DNA of 64,000 nucleotides from Dichomitus squalens LYAD-421 SS1 (GCF_000275845.1 NW_006766887.1:101371-165370), one strand, 5' to 3'; counted from the stretch's first letter, positions 22,930-34,593 are shown. Numbers and translations: made by a program. Notes: a model not told the origin generated them from the sequence alone.

Positions 22930-25900
22930 CGCTTGATCCGTCCCGACGACCCACCCTGATCATGCTTCCCCCCTCCGTATGCGCGAGTTTCTCGCTGCGG
23001 ATATCTCTGCCGTATAGACCTCAAGTATCCCTTCAGCCCACGAGAGATGGGCGACATGGTGGTTGGTCGACATGCACTCCATACAAGGAAAGTTTCCTAC
23101 TTTGTTCAGCTCATAGGCCCAACGGGTGGCTGGACCACGAGTGTGACCAAGCGTCAGCCCCATGATGTCTTGGCTTAGCATATCGCCAAGATTGCTCCGC
23201 TAAATGTCTGTCGCGATGTACGGACAATTGGCGACAGGGAGAACAATTGGGAATTCGATCAGCTGGGATGGCAAAAGGCGTCGGTATGCCTATGCCATAG
23301 AATTCATGACCACCTCTTTACAGATGTCCGATCCAAGTCACTTAGTAACGAGAGCTGAACAATAAGACTGGCGTCGGCAATACTGCCCCGGCCAGACGCC
23401 TATCTCTCGTCGGGGTTGAGACGTCGACGGTCCAAGCCCCCTGTACGGATATAAAGAGTGCTCTCTTCTCCTGTCTCCTGCGCATCCACTGAAGATGCGC
23501 GAAGTAAGGCAATGATCAGGTAGGTTTCTTCTCTTGCACGGTCTACACAGCGATTGAACCTATCCATCGTTGCGCCACAGAATGTACGAAGGGGTGTGTG
23601 GCACGAATGCACAACTGCGATACCGGTCGTTTGACAGGCAAGGAAAAGGGCGTCGTGCGATGTTGGCCGCTGCGTACGGCATCAAGCCGCATGGTGGTTC
23701 CCTCGACGCATGATAGTACTGAGAATACAGGCCAAGCAAACCTGCTCATTATCGACATCGCTCCTGCAAACGGTTCGTGATGGATCCCTGAAATCAGGTA
23801 AGCTTGGTGGTCTTGTACCTCTTGCTTGGCAATTGAATCTATTCGTCTCAAGGGCTCCAAGCTGCTAAGGGCCACATGTTATGCGGACAAATGTATCCAC
23901 GAGGTCGGTCAAACTGACTATGACCGACATCGTCTCTGTAAATGGTTCGTGAAGGATCCCTGATATCAGGTGAGCTTGGTCGTCTTGCACCTTTTGCTTG
24001 GCAATTGATTCTATTTGTTGCGAGGGCTTCCGGGCGGTTACTGAATAAGCTGGGAAGGGCTAGCCGTTACGTGGAAGAATGCAGTCACAAGGTCTGTCCG
24101 AGAGGTTCAAACACATGACCCATACGTGAATCAAAGGTCGTAGTGTAACCGTCGTGGCGTTATGAGTGAAGTACGTGACGTGTACTTCATGTACTTGACT
24201 CATAGCTCTATCATGGTTTCACTCGCATATGTGTATCGTGGCTGAAAGCCGAGGCAGTACCGACTATTATCGACTACATACTATTCCTTCGCGAGACATC
24301 GTAGACGCTGCTTTGACATTCATCAGCTAGCGCGACAGGATACGATACACTAAGTCTAATTATAACAACACCAACGACGCATCGACACAGGTAGTAGGAA
24401 ACGAGCAGACATGTCCAAATAACACACTAATGCGAGAAAGAAACACGTTTCTATGCAGTCGAGCAATGCTGCTGAGGGTTAAACGGTATAAGAGGTCGTC
24501 TATGAAAGACGGGATCGCGCCTCATCCCTAGCATGAATGAAGTACGCGTACGGAGCGTACGAGTGGATCAGCATGCGCTTGGAGCGCCATGCGTCATGTT
24601 TGTGCCTGAGTAATAATGCGGGTGGGGCATCAAGCTGCTGAGATGTTGGTCCCACTCCCCATTCATCGCGATAGGTTGTGAGATGGTGCCGGAATTGTCG
24701 CTTGCAAGATGGGCAGGCAACGAAGCTTCGCCGTTGAAAATGGAGAGGGATTGGTCATATGCAGCGAATTGATGAGCGTTCACGAACTGTGCCTCGTCCG
24801 TCTCCCAAGCCATGGCGGGGAAGGGCTGCGACATGGGCTGGCTACCAAAAGGATCACTTCCGTAAGGATCCACGGGGAAAGGGATAGCATCAGAGACCCC
24901 AGGGTGACTGGCAGTGCTGAAGGCATTCGGCACAGTGTACGTAGGGCGTGGGCCTCGAGTGTCGGTGTACCCTGTGCGGTCATACGGACCAGGGCGCCGC
25001 GCTCCGGATCCATTGACGGTGACCATACGCGGATCGTGAGGCATCACTGCTCCATGACGGGTGCGAATTGGGCCCGCCGTGCGCTGCGACGGAACGACCG
25101 TGTCCGCGATATGCTGTACGACATGTGCCTCCTGAGGCTGCATGTATGCATACAGGGGAGGCGCTGGAGAGTGCGCCACTCGCGTCCCAGGGTCGTCGTA
25201 AGTGGGCACGCCTTGCATCTCCTGATGCCCTGCGAAGAGGTCATATTCGAAAGCACCTTGCAATGGTGCTGGGGGATCGGTGAACCAAGCGTAAGGGTCG
25301 AATGGTGCGTGAGGGCCAGTCATGGGGGGCGGGATTGAACTCATCGCAAAGTACGGCTCCGGAAAGGCGACGTTGTCCAAGGGAGGTTCCATACCAAGAT
25401 AAGGTGCGGTTGCTGTGGTGTGAGGAGGAGGGAATAGCTCGAGCCACTCTGTAAGGCTACGAACCGGAGGCTGGAGAGAGGTCGTAGGGGGCGCCTCTGC
25501 AAGACCCGTAGGAGGGACGAGGGGCGACCCATGCGACCCATTGACTGGCTCCCGAGCATCTTCAGGCAGAGCAATCCCTTGGGAGACGGATGTTACAGAG
25601 GTCGATGATTGGGATGACTTATCCTGAGACTTGAAGGGAAAGCACACGGTCAGCCCAAGCAGGACAACGCATCAGGAGAGAGCTCACCTTCGACGCGTTC
25701 GGCGACGCCTTGCGCCTCGGTTTCTCTGCCGCCTGCTGGTACGGCTGGAAATTGCCTTCCTGTAGCACACCTACGATTGGTGCTTGTTGGAGGGGGCCTG
25801 GTGGTGGACTGAAGAAGTTTCGCCCGTGGCTTTCATACTGAGGAACACAACCGACATCAATAATGACGGCAACTGCGACAGAGTACAATGCCTGCCTGTT

Positions 25901-27490
25901 TCCGACCAGCCGAGGGGTCCGACTTTCGCGTATCGCGTTTGTTCGCGGACTTCTTCTTTCCTGACATCGCGAAAACAAGGTGGCTCAGGAGTACAAGGTA
26001 TCGAGGGGGAGTACAAGGTCGAGAGTGAAGAGACAAGTTGGCTGGTTTGCCGCGCACCACACTTCCGCGTCCATATAGTTGCGTAGTTGCGACGCTTGGA
26101 CCGACGATACGCCTCGTGCAGATGTCCAAATCAGAATTATTACGGTGTGTTTGCGGACACCACAGTCCAATGATTCGTGCCGGGATGCCGCACTTGTCAC
26201 CGTCATTCCATAGCCCCTTCTGTAGCTCGCGACGTTCAAACTGACACGAGGCGGTGCTCACCAAGGCAGAGAGCAGAGGCCTGTCACACGGTTCCTTCCC
26301 GTCGGCGAGTTGGGAGGGCTGAGACGGGCACTATGAGCGTACGCGGTTCACCGGCAGAGAGGTCATTAGGGAAAGCGTGACATACCAGGAATTCCAGAAT
26401 ACACGTCTCCTTCTAAGGCACATTTCCGTATACTCGCATGTGCGTTGTGGAAAAGCTAGAGAAGCTTCGTCGGGCGCCGATGCATCAAAGAGACGCGGAA
26501 ATACCCGCTGGGCCGTCCCTGGTCTATGATGTGCTGCAGCTCGCCTCGTCATGGACGGACGATCATTTCGACCAATGCATGACAGCTGCCTAGCCGCTGT
26601 TACGCACCGTGACACATGTTCTCGAGATGACTGATACTTTATCTCTGCGACGGCAGAGCTAGGACATCAGTCGGAGACGGCGTACTCAGAAATCAGAGAT
26701 AATGCAAACGAGAGCAGTCTGGTGCACGGAAGACTCAACGGCAACAGTCGAACGCTGTCGGTAGCGGTATATGTGCGTTGTGACGAGGAAAAAGTCACAT
26801 ACAACGGGCGTGCGGAGTCCACGGCTCGATTCTGCGACAAATTTATTTGCACGAGATACAGCGGGGGAGGAGGGGGGTAGACTTTACAATGGCGAGGAAG
26901 CAAAGGAGCGTGCACGTCCACGCAAAAGAGCACATGCAAGAATACGACCTTTGAATTTGAGAGCACTTACTACCAACAACGAAAATGTCTTTGCCCAGGA
27001 ACGATCCCAGGCGGGTGCTCACGGTGGGACAACCGGTACCATGGAGCGATATGCAGTTGGGTGCGTAGTATTCCAAGAGTACATAAGGTTGGCTTTTTTC
27101 ACAGGTGACTTTGCCACGACGATGAAACTGCCGAAAGCATAGTCAGTGGAAGAATGAGACGAGGATGGTGGGATAGCTCACCTGAGGACTTGAGCCCACC
27201 GCGTGTCAAACCTTGTCGGTGCTTGATAACAGTGTAAGTGGCTCGGATGTACAAAGCCATTGTAATCCGTAGCCGAATTCCTATAGTGAGGACGGTAGAG
27301 AGTGGGGAACCGTCGCTAGGGGGCCTTGAGGTATGTAGGGACGGTTTAATGGACGATCGAACAAGAGTATCCTGATTTGGTGACAGGTGCTTCTCCGAAG
27401 ACCTCCCGAGAGCTGTGTCCAGTGCGCGCTTCTTTCTAGGCGCCTGGACGGAATTTTTGGTCTGGTTCCGGCGTCCTGCCTTCATCTCGC
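22930..27490 (-). mobile_element. Right copy of the ~4.4 kb inverted duplicated element
   Basis: This is the inverted partner of 2796-7180. It contains a tandem internal duplication absent from the left copy: the GGATCCCTGA-ATCAGGT-AGCTTGGT block occurs at about 23780 and again at about 23957, followed each time by the TTGGCAATTGA-TCTAT block. Identity is very high over 23940-26440 and drops sharply outside. With the flanking direct repeats (22615-22870, 27485-27700) it has the outline of a mobile element about 5.1 kb long. No recombinase or polymerase gene was seen. Confidence 0.7.
24568..25967 (-). CDS. Disordered Pro/Tyr-rich protein of the duplicated element, right copy (430 aa)
   Basis: This is the inverted paralogue of the gene at 4313-5712. 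The exons are 25967-25887, 25837-25688 and 25629-24568, with the same intron positions and no indel. It differs from the left copy at roughly 20-25 residues, for example SQDKSS versus SRDKSS and MAWETD versus MTWETD. Both copies keep full frames and all splice signals, so both could be expressed. The product has a basic N-terminus, Pro-rich motifs and no recognisable domain. Function unknown. Confidence 0.6.
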
Positions 27491-27700
27491 TTGCTCGCTG
27501 CATTGGTGACGGTGGCGGCCGGCCGCAGTCCCCTTCGATAACTTAATTAGATAGGCTGATCACAGGACAGAGACCAGTGGTATGGGGAAGTAGGCTTCAA
27601 GCATGCGGGAACTACGAACGAGGCAGAAAGGCCCAGCGCGCCAGTACTTACCACTTAGTACTTACTCCTCACCAAGATGCCACGCAAGTACTATTAGGAC
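27485..27700 (+). repeat. Direct terminal repeat, right end of the right element copy
   Basis: This is the partner of 22615-22870 in direct orientation (see that entry). The left element copy shows no comparable complete repeat at its outer end: similarity fades near 2796. Confidence 0.6.
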
Positions 27701-27897
27701 GACCTTACTACTAAAAAAGAAGGCCTGCGTTTTCTCACTTCAGCGCGGCTTCGTACTATCGCCCTCCCGGACCTTGCACCTTGTTTACATCGCAAATCAT
27801 CTCGAGAGATAGCTATACATGCCCAAATCTACGGAGATAAAGAAGACATAGTGCCGGGCAAGTTCTACTAACACCCTAGAGCTGACCATAGATCTGT

Positions 27898-28582
27898 TTA
27901 GTAGACGAGGCCCCCGGCGCCGTACCCGTACCCAGCCCCGTATGCGCCACCATATCCACCATACCCCCCAGATCCACCGCAGCCGCCAGCGTAACCACCG
28001 GCGGCGGCGCCACCCCACCCGCCATATCCGAGCTACACAGAGGGAGATGACATATTACGATGTTATGAAAGGGAATTTGAAGATATTAATAGAGGGGACT
28101 GACCCCGGCACCGTAGCCAACTGGAATCAGATGAGTGAACACAGGTCAGCATAAATGTTGCAAAAGGGAGAGAAAGACAAGGAAGGCGTCTTACCGGCGC
28201 CGAGCACTGTTGTTAGCAGACGAGGTCGGTTAGCAATCAACCTTCTCCGATAAATGAAAATATCTATCGGCTGACCTGGCTGAACAACGGGTATAACAGG
28301 GACGACGGGGCGGACCACTTGGTAGACGGGTAGAACTGGCACAACAGGCTGGACTACTGGGATGACTGGGACAACCGGGACAACAGGCTGGACGATGGGG
28401 GCAACAGGGACAACTGGTTGGACGACCGGGGCGACAGGGGTAACTGGCACGAAGGGCTCAGCGATGGGCTGGACAATCTGGGCCGACGCTGCGACGTTTC
28501 CGCCGACGAGGGTGGCTTGGGTTTCCCCGGAGAGGGCGAAGATGCTCAGGAGGGAGACGAAGACCAAAGGAAAGGCGGTCAT
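27898..28582 (-). CDS. Small secreted protein with Val-Pro-Gln repeats and Gly/Tyr-rich tail (156 aa)
   Basis: Not recognised as a named family. The model has four exons: 28582-28276, 28206-28195 (12 nt), 28120-28104 (17 nt) and 28032-27898, totalling 471 nt. All introns are GT-AG and 69-74 nt long, with plausible branch sites such as GCTAAC and GCTGAC. The protein starts with a signal peptide (MTAFPLVFVSLLSIFALSGETQA). It continues with about ten imperfect PVVPV/IVQP/VVQP repeats and ends in a Gly/Tyr/Ala-rich tail (GGYGGYGGAYGAGYGYGAGG). Such composition suits an extracellular structural or elastomeric wall protein; this is inference. The two micro-exons are the least certain part, but the frame stays open only with them or with a similar arrangement. 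Confidence 0.65.
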
Positions 28583-28734
28583 GATGACACTTGAGGCGAC
28601 TGGGACCGGCACTGTTCTCTGAAGGGGAATTTCTGACGGTGAGAGGGGGGTAGCGTAGAGGACAGAGGAGCGAACACTTACTAAAAGAATGGAGTGGTGA
28701 GTTGTTGGAGGACGTACACCGTGTCGCGGAGGCA

Positions 28735-28740
28735 TTTATA
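28735..28740 (-). promoter_or_regulatory. TATA box of the secreted-repeat gene
   Basis: GGCTATAAATGCC on the minus strand lies about 150 nt upstream of the ATG of the secreted-repeat gene. It is a good TATAAA match at a position suited to a leader of about 120 nt. Confidence 0.5.
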
Positions 28741-30013
28741 GCCGTGTATACGGTGCAAGGGTGCTGGGATGGTGCGAGTCCCTAGGTCAGCATATGTCCG
28801 AATTGAGGTTAGTTCATCATCTAGTACCCTTGGGCGGAAACACTGCTGCCGCAGGGCCGGTGTAATAGAATGCCGGACGTCTTGACCATGGACGGCGCGG
28901 CTCACCGTGATGCTTGACATCCTCTCATGGCCGACAATCCCACAAAACGAGAGAAGCCGGGCGGCTACCCATAGCTTGCCGTCAGCGCGCATTGCTAACC
29001 TTATGGCATGATGAGAGAGTAGGTCAGGGACATCAGATTGAAAGATACGCCTGAGAACGATGGGGTCTATGAGCCATTGGATGTTATTCATCTGAGATTC
29101 TGACAACGGTTGACCGACCGATCAATGGCACCTCTAGCGTCAACCGAAAGACACTAGTGCAAAGCTTCCCAGCATTGAAGGCATCGGGCCCAATGGCACG
29201 CGATAGTCAGCGGTGTTTGAACGTCCGCAATCCATGTCTGCGCTGATGGAGGAAGACGGAGGTCAGGGGTGCAGCATGCGTTCTCGGCCACACCTTCGCC
29301 GTCTTGAATTTCGATGCTCGTTGCAGCGGCGGGGAGGCTTGCTGAGGCCTTAGTCGACGAAAAAGGGACAATGTCTATGGACATTCCCAACGCTTGGTCG
29401 ATGTCGGTCATAATGTCAGTAATCAGCAGCTTGCCATCAAAGCCGGTGAAGTGGCTGTGTCTTACGAAGGCGTGGCTGACATGGGGGTGGTTTATCAGAT
29501 CGCTTCTTCGACATATGTAGCTTAAGCTTACGATTGTCAGCCGAAATCCGACATCCACGCTCAATGCGCACAGCACGGAGATTTATGTCTGCTATACGTT
29601 TCGGCCCGGGTGAGATAATCTCTTTCTAAGGCGGGAACAATCTCGGAATCAGCGAGAGACAGACCAATCACTGTTCGCAATGGGGACATACCGGGAAATT
29701 TGTATCTGCAGATCTGTGATGGATTCTGGGTGGCTCTGCTATATCTGAGCTGGGAACCAGCTGTACCGTTCGAGATGACTGTATCAGTAAAGCGCGTCCG
29801 ATTAACACGGGTCGCACTCTCGAGCGGCTTGTGGGCCGGCCTAGCTTGTGCGGTCTTTGGTCACTGGAGGCTGCACGATGGGGCACATACAGAGTACAGT
29901 CTTGCCGTGGGCATTTCCCACTTCCCAGTTGACGTTGCTTGATTGATACAGAAACACAAAACTCAACACTGCGAGATGTATACTGCCAATTCGTGCTCAT
30001 ATGCCTCCGACCT
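28741..30013. other. Intergenic stretch with unexplained minus-strand frames
   Basis: Two minus-strand frames (about 28741-29079 and 29154-29576) have moderately protein-like composition, for example one containing NIQWLIDPIVLRRIF. They lack a convincing joint splice model and match no family I know, so they are not called as genes. Confidence 0.5.
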
Positions 30014-30619
30014 TCACGAGAAGGTGCTGCCCTCTGGAGGCTGAGGAAGTTTGCGATTATTGAACGAAGCCATCTCCCTGATAGTTTATACAGTGAGTTG
30101 TTTGATCACACGGATAGAAACTTTGTACGCACCGCCGTATCTCCACTAAGACAGTCTCAATACTGTGGTTCCTGTTCCAATGCGCGAGGACGGGCAGCTT
30201 AGACGGATCGACCTTGCCGTCTACTTGGCTGACAAAGGGAAGATTCACGCGAGATATGAACTGAATTGTGGGCGGCGCATCCGGGTAGTTCTCGCCACAA
30301 GTGATCTTGAGGCTGTAGATGCGGTTCTCATGGACAGTCTAACGGGTGAGAGCGTACATGATAAGTCGCGATAGCGTCGATCACAATGAGAGCAAAAGCG
30401 GTTGGTATACTGACATGTCCTGGACCAATTATCGTGCCGTTCCAATGGCTCATCATGATATCGTCTCCATCCTCGAGACCATACGAACAGGAGCCGTCTC
30501 CGATACCCTTCTCGCCCTTCTCGAGCTCCTCGAGCAGACGGAAGTTACGTGGGACTTGTGCAGCGTGTCAGTGGTGCTGATGGGCTTGGAGGGAGATCAA
30601 ACAACGCACCTTTGGCCAT
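30014..30619 (-). CDS. MMS2: Ubiquitin-conjugating enzyme variant Mms2 (139 aa)
   Basis: Mms2 is the catalytically inactive E2 variant that pairs with Ubc13 to build Lys63-linked ubiquitin chains on PCNA in error-free DNA damage tolerance. The exons are 30619-30610, 30554-30415, 30338-30133 and 30077-30014, totalling 420 nt; the first coding exon is only 10 nt (ATGGCCAAAG). The protein shows [22 protein letters not shown], then [30 protein letters not shown] and [18 protein letters not shown]. The active-site Cys of true E2s is absent, as expected for a UEV. Length matches the family. The gene shares a 245 bp promoter region with the divergent HSE1. Confidence 0.95.
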
Positions 30620-30864
30620 GGTAGAGGAGATGAAGAGAGTGTATTCGGGCTCAGTGGCTGAAAGAACGGTGGCGTCGGCCCCAGTCGAGTAAGTAGGAGT
30701 CGGCAACGGCCGGGCCGTCACCGCCTCGCCGGGGTGGAAAGCGGCAAGTGCTCATCATACTCACTGTATCCCGCAGTCGACGACGCAACCCTCTCCGTCT
30801 CTTTCTTGTTCTCTTACTCATCCGTACGACACGCACGACACTAATCCCACCGCACTCACTGATC
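30620..30864. promoter_or_regulatory. Shared MMS2/HSE1 divergent promoter region
   Basis: Only 245 bp separate the start codons of MMS2 (-) and HSE1 (+). Both promoters and 5' leaders must lie here or overlap the genes. No TATA box is evident. Confidence 0.6.
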
Positions 30865-33800
30865 ATGTTCAGAGGCGGCCAGCCCAATCCATACGATGAC
30901 ATCGTCGGTTAGTCGCCATTACTTCCCGCGGAGGTCACCCAGGCGTCTCAACATTGTTCACCTCTTTAGCGAAGACTACCGATGAGAACCTGACGGGCGA
31001 GAATTGGGAGTTGATACTCAATCTCTGTGATAAGGTCCAAGAAGAGGGCGAACAGGGGTGAGTACTATCCGTATCTGTCGCTCCACGGCATGTCCTGATT
31101 GTCTTTCGCGATGTAGTGCGCGAAATGTGATCGCTGCGTCGCTGAAGCGTTTGGCGCATCGCAACCCCAATGTCCAACTGTATACCCTCACATTGGTTGA
31201 AGCATTGTCCAAGAATTGTGGCGTTGAAGTGCATCGAGAGATTGCCTCCCGCGCATTCACGCAAGGCTTGGAGAAGCTGGTGACCGATCGGGTTTGTACC
31301 GTCCTTCCAATGGCTATGCAATCAAGTTCGAGCCCTCATTTTCGTTTTGTAGACAACGCACGACAGGGTCCGGAAGCGCATCTTGAATCTGGTGGCCATT
31401 TGGACCGCCGAGTTTGAGAAGGACCCAGCCCTTGGCTTGATGGAGGAATGCCATGAGAGTCTCAAGTCCAAAGGTACAAGGAGAGCACTGCTTTTGACGC
31501 GCACACATCAACTTAACACTGTTTCCAGGTTTCAAGTTCGAAACTCCTAACGAGCCTCCTCCACCCGATGTTGATGACGAGGTACGGCGCCGAGAGGAGG
31601 AAGAATTGCAGCGAGTGCTGGAACTGTCAATGCTCGACAAGGGTGGTCGTTCACAGTGGAACTCGTACTCGCTTGCATCGTCTACAGGCGCCAGTGGTTC
31701 CGGGGTAGGAGGCTCGAGGCAAGGTTTGCCGTCATCATCTGCTACTTCAGGACCCTCCAGCTCCTCATCTGGGCCCGCGGGCGCACCTTCGTCTCAGTCT
31801 TCGCAGCCGCCAAGTTACGGCGGATACGTCCCTTCGTCGGCCACCCCTGCGGTTGCTTCTGTTCAACCTCACCAATCTCCGTCGACTGTCTCCACAGTTT
31901 CGAGTGTCACTGTTACCAGCTCCTCACCAGTCTCCGTTCATTCAAACCAGGACAGTATCCCTATCGTGACCCGTGTCAGGGCGCTCCACACCTTCGAACC
32001 TTCAGAGCCGGGAGAACTCGCTTTCGAAAAGGGTGACATCATCAAGGTCGTCGATCGCAACTACAAGGATTGGTGGAGAGGGCAGCTGAAGGGTCGCACT
32101 GGTATATTCCCGGTCAATTATGTGGTATGTACACTCCATCTGCCCATATTGCTGTGGGCTCAACCAGCAATCCGTAGGAACCTTTGCCCGAGCCTACCGC
32201 GGCGGAGATCGCTCGTGAGGCTGAGCAGGAGGCGGCCGTCTTCGCCCAAGCAGCTAATGTTGACCGTCTACTTCTGATGCTTCGTACCATGGATCCAGCG
32301 AAGGACAACCTAGCAGACAACGAGGAGATTCAGGTATGTACCTAAACTGTTCTGTGTGTTGTGAGTGAGAACTGAGGCATGTGTAAAGGAATTGTATCGA
32401 TCCTGCATGACATTGCGTCCCAAGATTGTGAAGTTGATTGACAAGTACTCTCAGAAGCGGGGTATGTTTCGTTCATGTAGATCAAGAGATGTCTCTTCTC
32501 ATTTTGTGTTACAGCTGACCTCGTATCAATGAACGAGAGCTTTGTGAAGGCACGATCCATTTTCGACAGGATGATGGAAGAGAGCTTGGCTCGCCACACC
32601 GGTGGTATGTGATTCATATTGGATCCCATAGCCTATCCCACCTGACTTCTGGAAAGTTTATGATGGTCGACCACCATACATGCAAACGTCCAGTCAGCCT
32701 TACATCGTCCGACCTGACTCTCGTGCTCGCCAGGAGTATCTGCCACAAACTGGGCCCCAGATAGCTCCTGGCGGACCTCAAGCGTACGGCTGGAACCCGA
32801 CGTTGTATGATCAGCCGGGCTACAATGCTTACCCCGCTGCGCCTGCCGCTTATCCTGCAGGTCCCGAAAATCAGTATCCTGGCTCTCAATCACCGTATGG
32901 TGATCCTAACGCATACACAGCGCGTCCGCAGTCGACGTACGGTCAGCTTCTCCCACAGGGCTACCCTGGCCAAGGCCCCACTCCGTATGGCTTGCCTCCC
33001 ACGGAGCAGCAAGGCACTCCGTATGGCTTGTCCCCTGCGGAGCAGCAAGGCTACCCTCCTCCTGGAAGCCAGCATCAGCCACCGCCCGCAGGTCCTGGTC
33101 CTCACTTTGGTCAAGGACCCCAGGCCGGCCCTGGTCTTCAGCCTCAGCCCGGTCTTGGTCCACAGCCTGGGATTGGTCCTCAACCCGGTGGGGGACCTCA
33201 GCTCGGACCTCAGGGCGAGCCGATTCAGGGCTACGCTCAGCCCGCCGCTGCTCCAGACTATCACGCGCAAGGAATACCTCATTCTGTTGCTCAACCGCAG
33301 TCCCAGCCACAACAAGCTTACCCCCAGCCGGGAGTGCAAATCGAGCCGCAGCCTCAGCCTCAAGCGCAACAGCAACCTTTGCCACAGGCTCAGCCTCAAG
33401 TCGAGCCAGAGCCACAACCGGAAGCCTACACACAGCAACCACAATCTCCCCAAGCTGCCCAGCAACAGCCCGTACAGCAACAACCCGCGCAGCAGCAGTC
33501 GTCGCCGGCGCCTCAGCAGCAGAGCGGCCCGCCCTATGTCTACGACCCGAACACGACTTACGCGGACCCTAATGTACAAGCGTGGGCCCAGTACTACGCG
33601 CACGGCGGCACCGACCCCACCGGTTCCGTGTACTTCATCTCCGTGCCTGGGGTCAAGGAGGGTCCCCCGCCCGCGTCGCGCACCCAGTCTGTCGACTCCG
33701 CCACGTCCCCGGACGGGACGCCCGTCGGGCAGGCTGCGCAGACTGCTCAGCTGAGCATCCACAAGGGGCAGCCAGCTGGGGAGCAATCGCAGCCGCAACC

Positions 33801-33990
33801 GCAACCGACGACGTATGGTGCTTCGCCCTATGCTCCCGCTGCGTCATTGCCTGCCGCGGCTCAGGAGCCGTCCGCTACAGGCCAGCCTTATTACGGGTTG
33901 GAGAATCAGTTTGCGGGGATGGGTATAAGTGGCAACGGGCCGCAGAACGGACAAGCTCCGGGGCCACAAGGCGTTGGCGCGCCAGCGTGA
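30865..33990 (+). CDS. HSE1: ESCRT-0 subunit Hse1 (STAM homologue) with long Pro/Gln tail (891 aa)
   Basis: Hse1 with Vps27 forms ESCRT-0 on endosomes and binds ubiquitinated cargo. The nine exons are 30865-30907, 30970-31057, 31117-31291, 31353-31473, 31529-32124, 32178-32333, 32389-32461, 32515-32604 and 32657-33990, totalling 2676 nt. Domains in order: VHS (about 10-150, from [19 protein letters not shown]), a ubiquitin-interacting motif (about 159-182, [16 protein letters not shown]), a Ser-rich linker, SH3 (about 288-343, [19 protein letters not shown] with the WW pair in DWWRGQ), then a GAT-like helical region (about 344-447). The last about 440 residues are Pro/Gln/Gly/Tyr-rich low complexity, making the protein longer than typical Hse1. 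Identification rests on the VHS-UIM-SH3 order. Confidence 0.93.
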
Positions 33991-34593
33991 GGTGGTATGT
34001 ACCTGGACGTTGATGGTTGACTATAATGATGAGCCGTGTCTCTTGGGCACAGTGTAAGAGTGAACTATATATTCCTTTGACTTACGTATGGCGCATGTGT
34101 CCAACAATGTCTTCTTCGTGCTCTCCCGGCGATTCTTTAGTGATTGCAATGTCCATGAGTAACTATTTTATCGCGGAGACTTAAGATGTGACCTTGGTTC
34201 TCGCACCAGACATTGTGCAGTCGTTGGCATATCAAACTTTTGTACTTAGGAATCGTTCGCACCTATTTGCGCGTGCGTTCGCCGCTCCGTATGGACCGAC
34301 TAGAGCGGCCGCCTTGATTCGTTTCTCAAGATGTAAATACTACATATATGTCACTTACTAACATCGATTCGTAGACTTCCAATGACGAACCAGGCATGAC
34401 TCCATCAAACGTGTTGGTAGATGGATCATCGCGGCTGGTCCCAAACAGGCAGCTGACCGACAGCGTTCACATTACAAATACCGCACGGCGACTGGAGTTA
34501 CATATGCGAACGACTGTATGTACACAACATTGACGCATCCATATGACACGCTTCTACCGGAGATACAACAGGTCGCTTGCAGGGAAATGAGAC
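33991..34593. other. Intergenic stretch, nothing recognised
   Basis: The region contains the HSE1 3' region and the DNA downstream of the tRNA gene. No frame or repeat stands out. Confidence 0.6.

Noticed and set aside
28681..29576. Two minus-strand frames that look mildly protein-like
   Set aside because: No family was recognised, no splice model joins them convincingly, and the first overlaps the TATA box of the secreted-repeat gene. Left as unexplained intergenic DNA.
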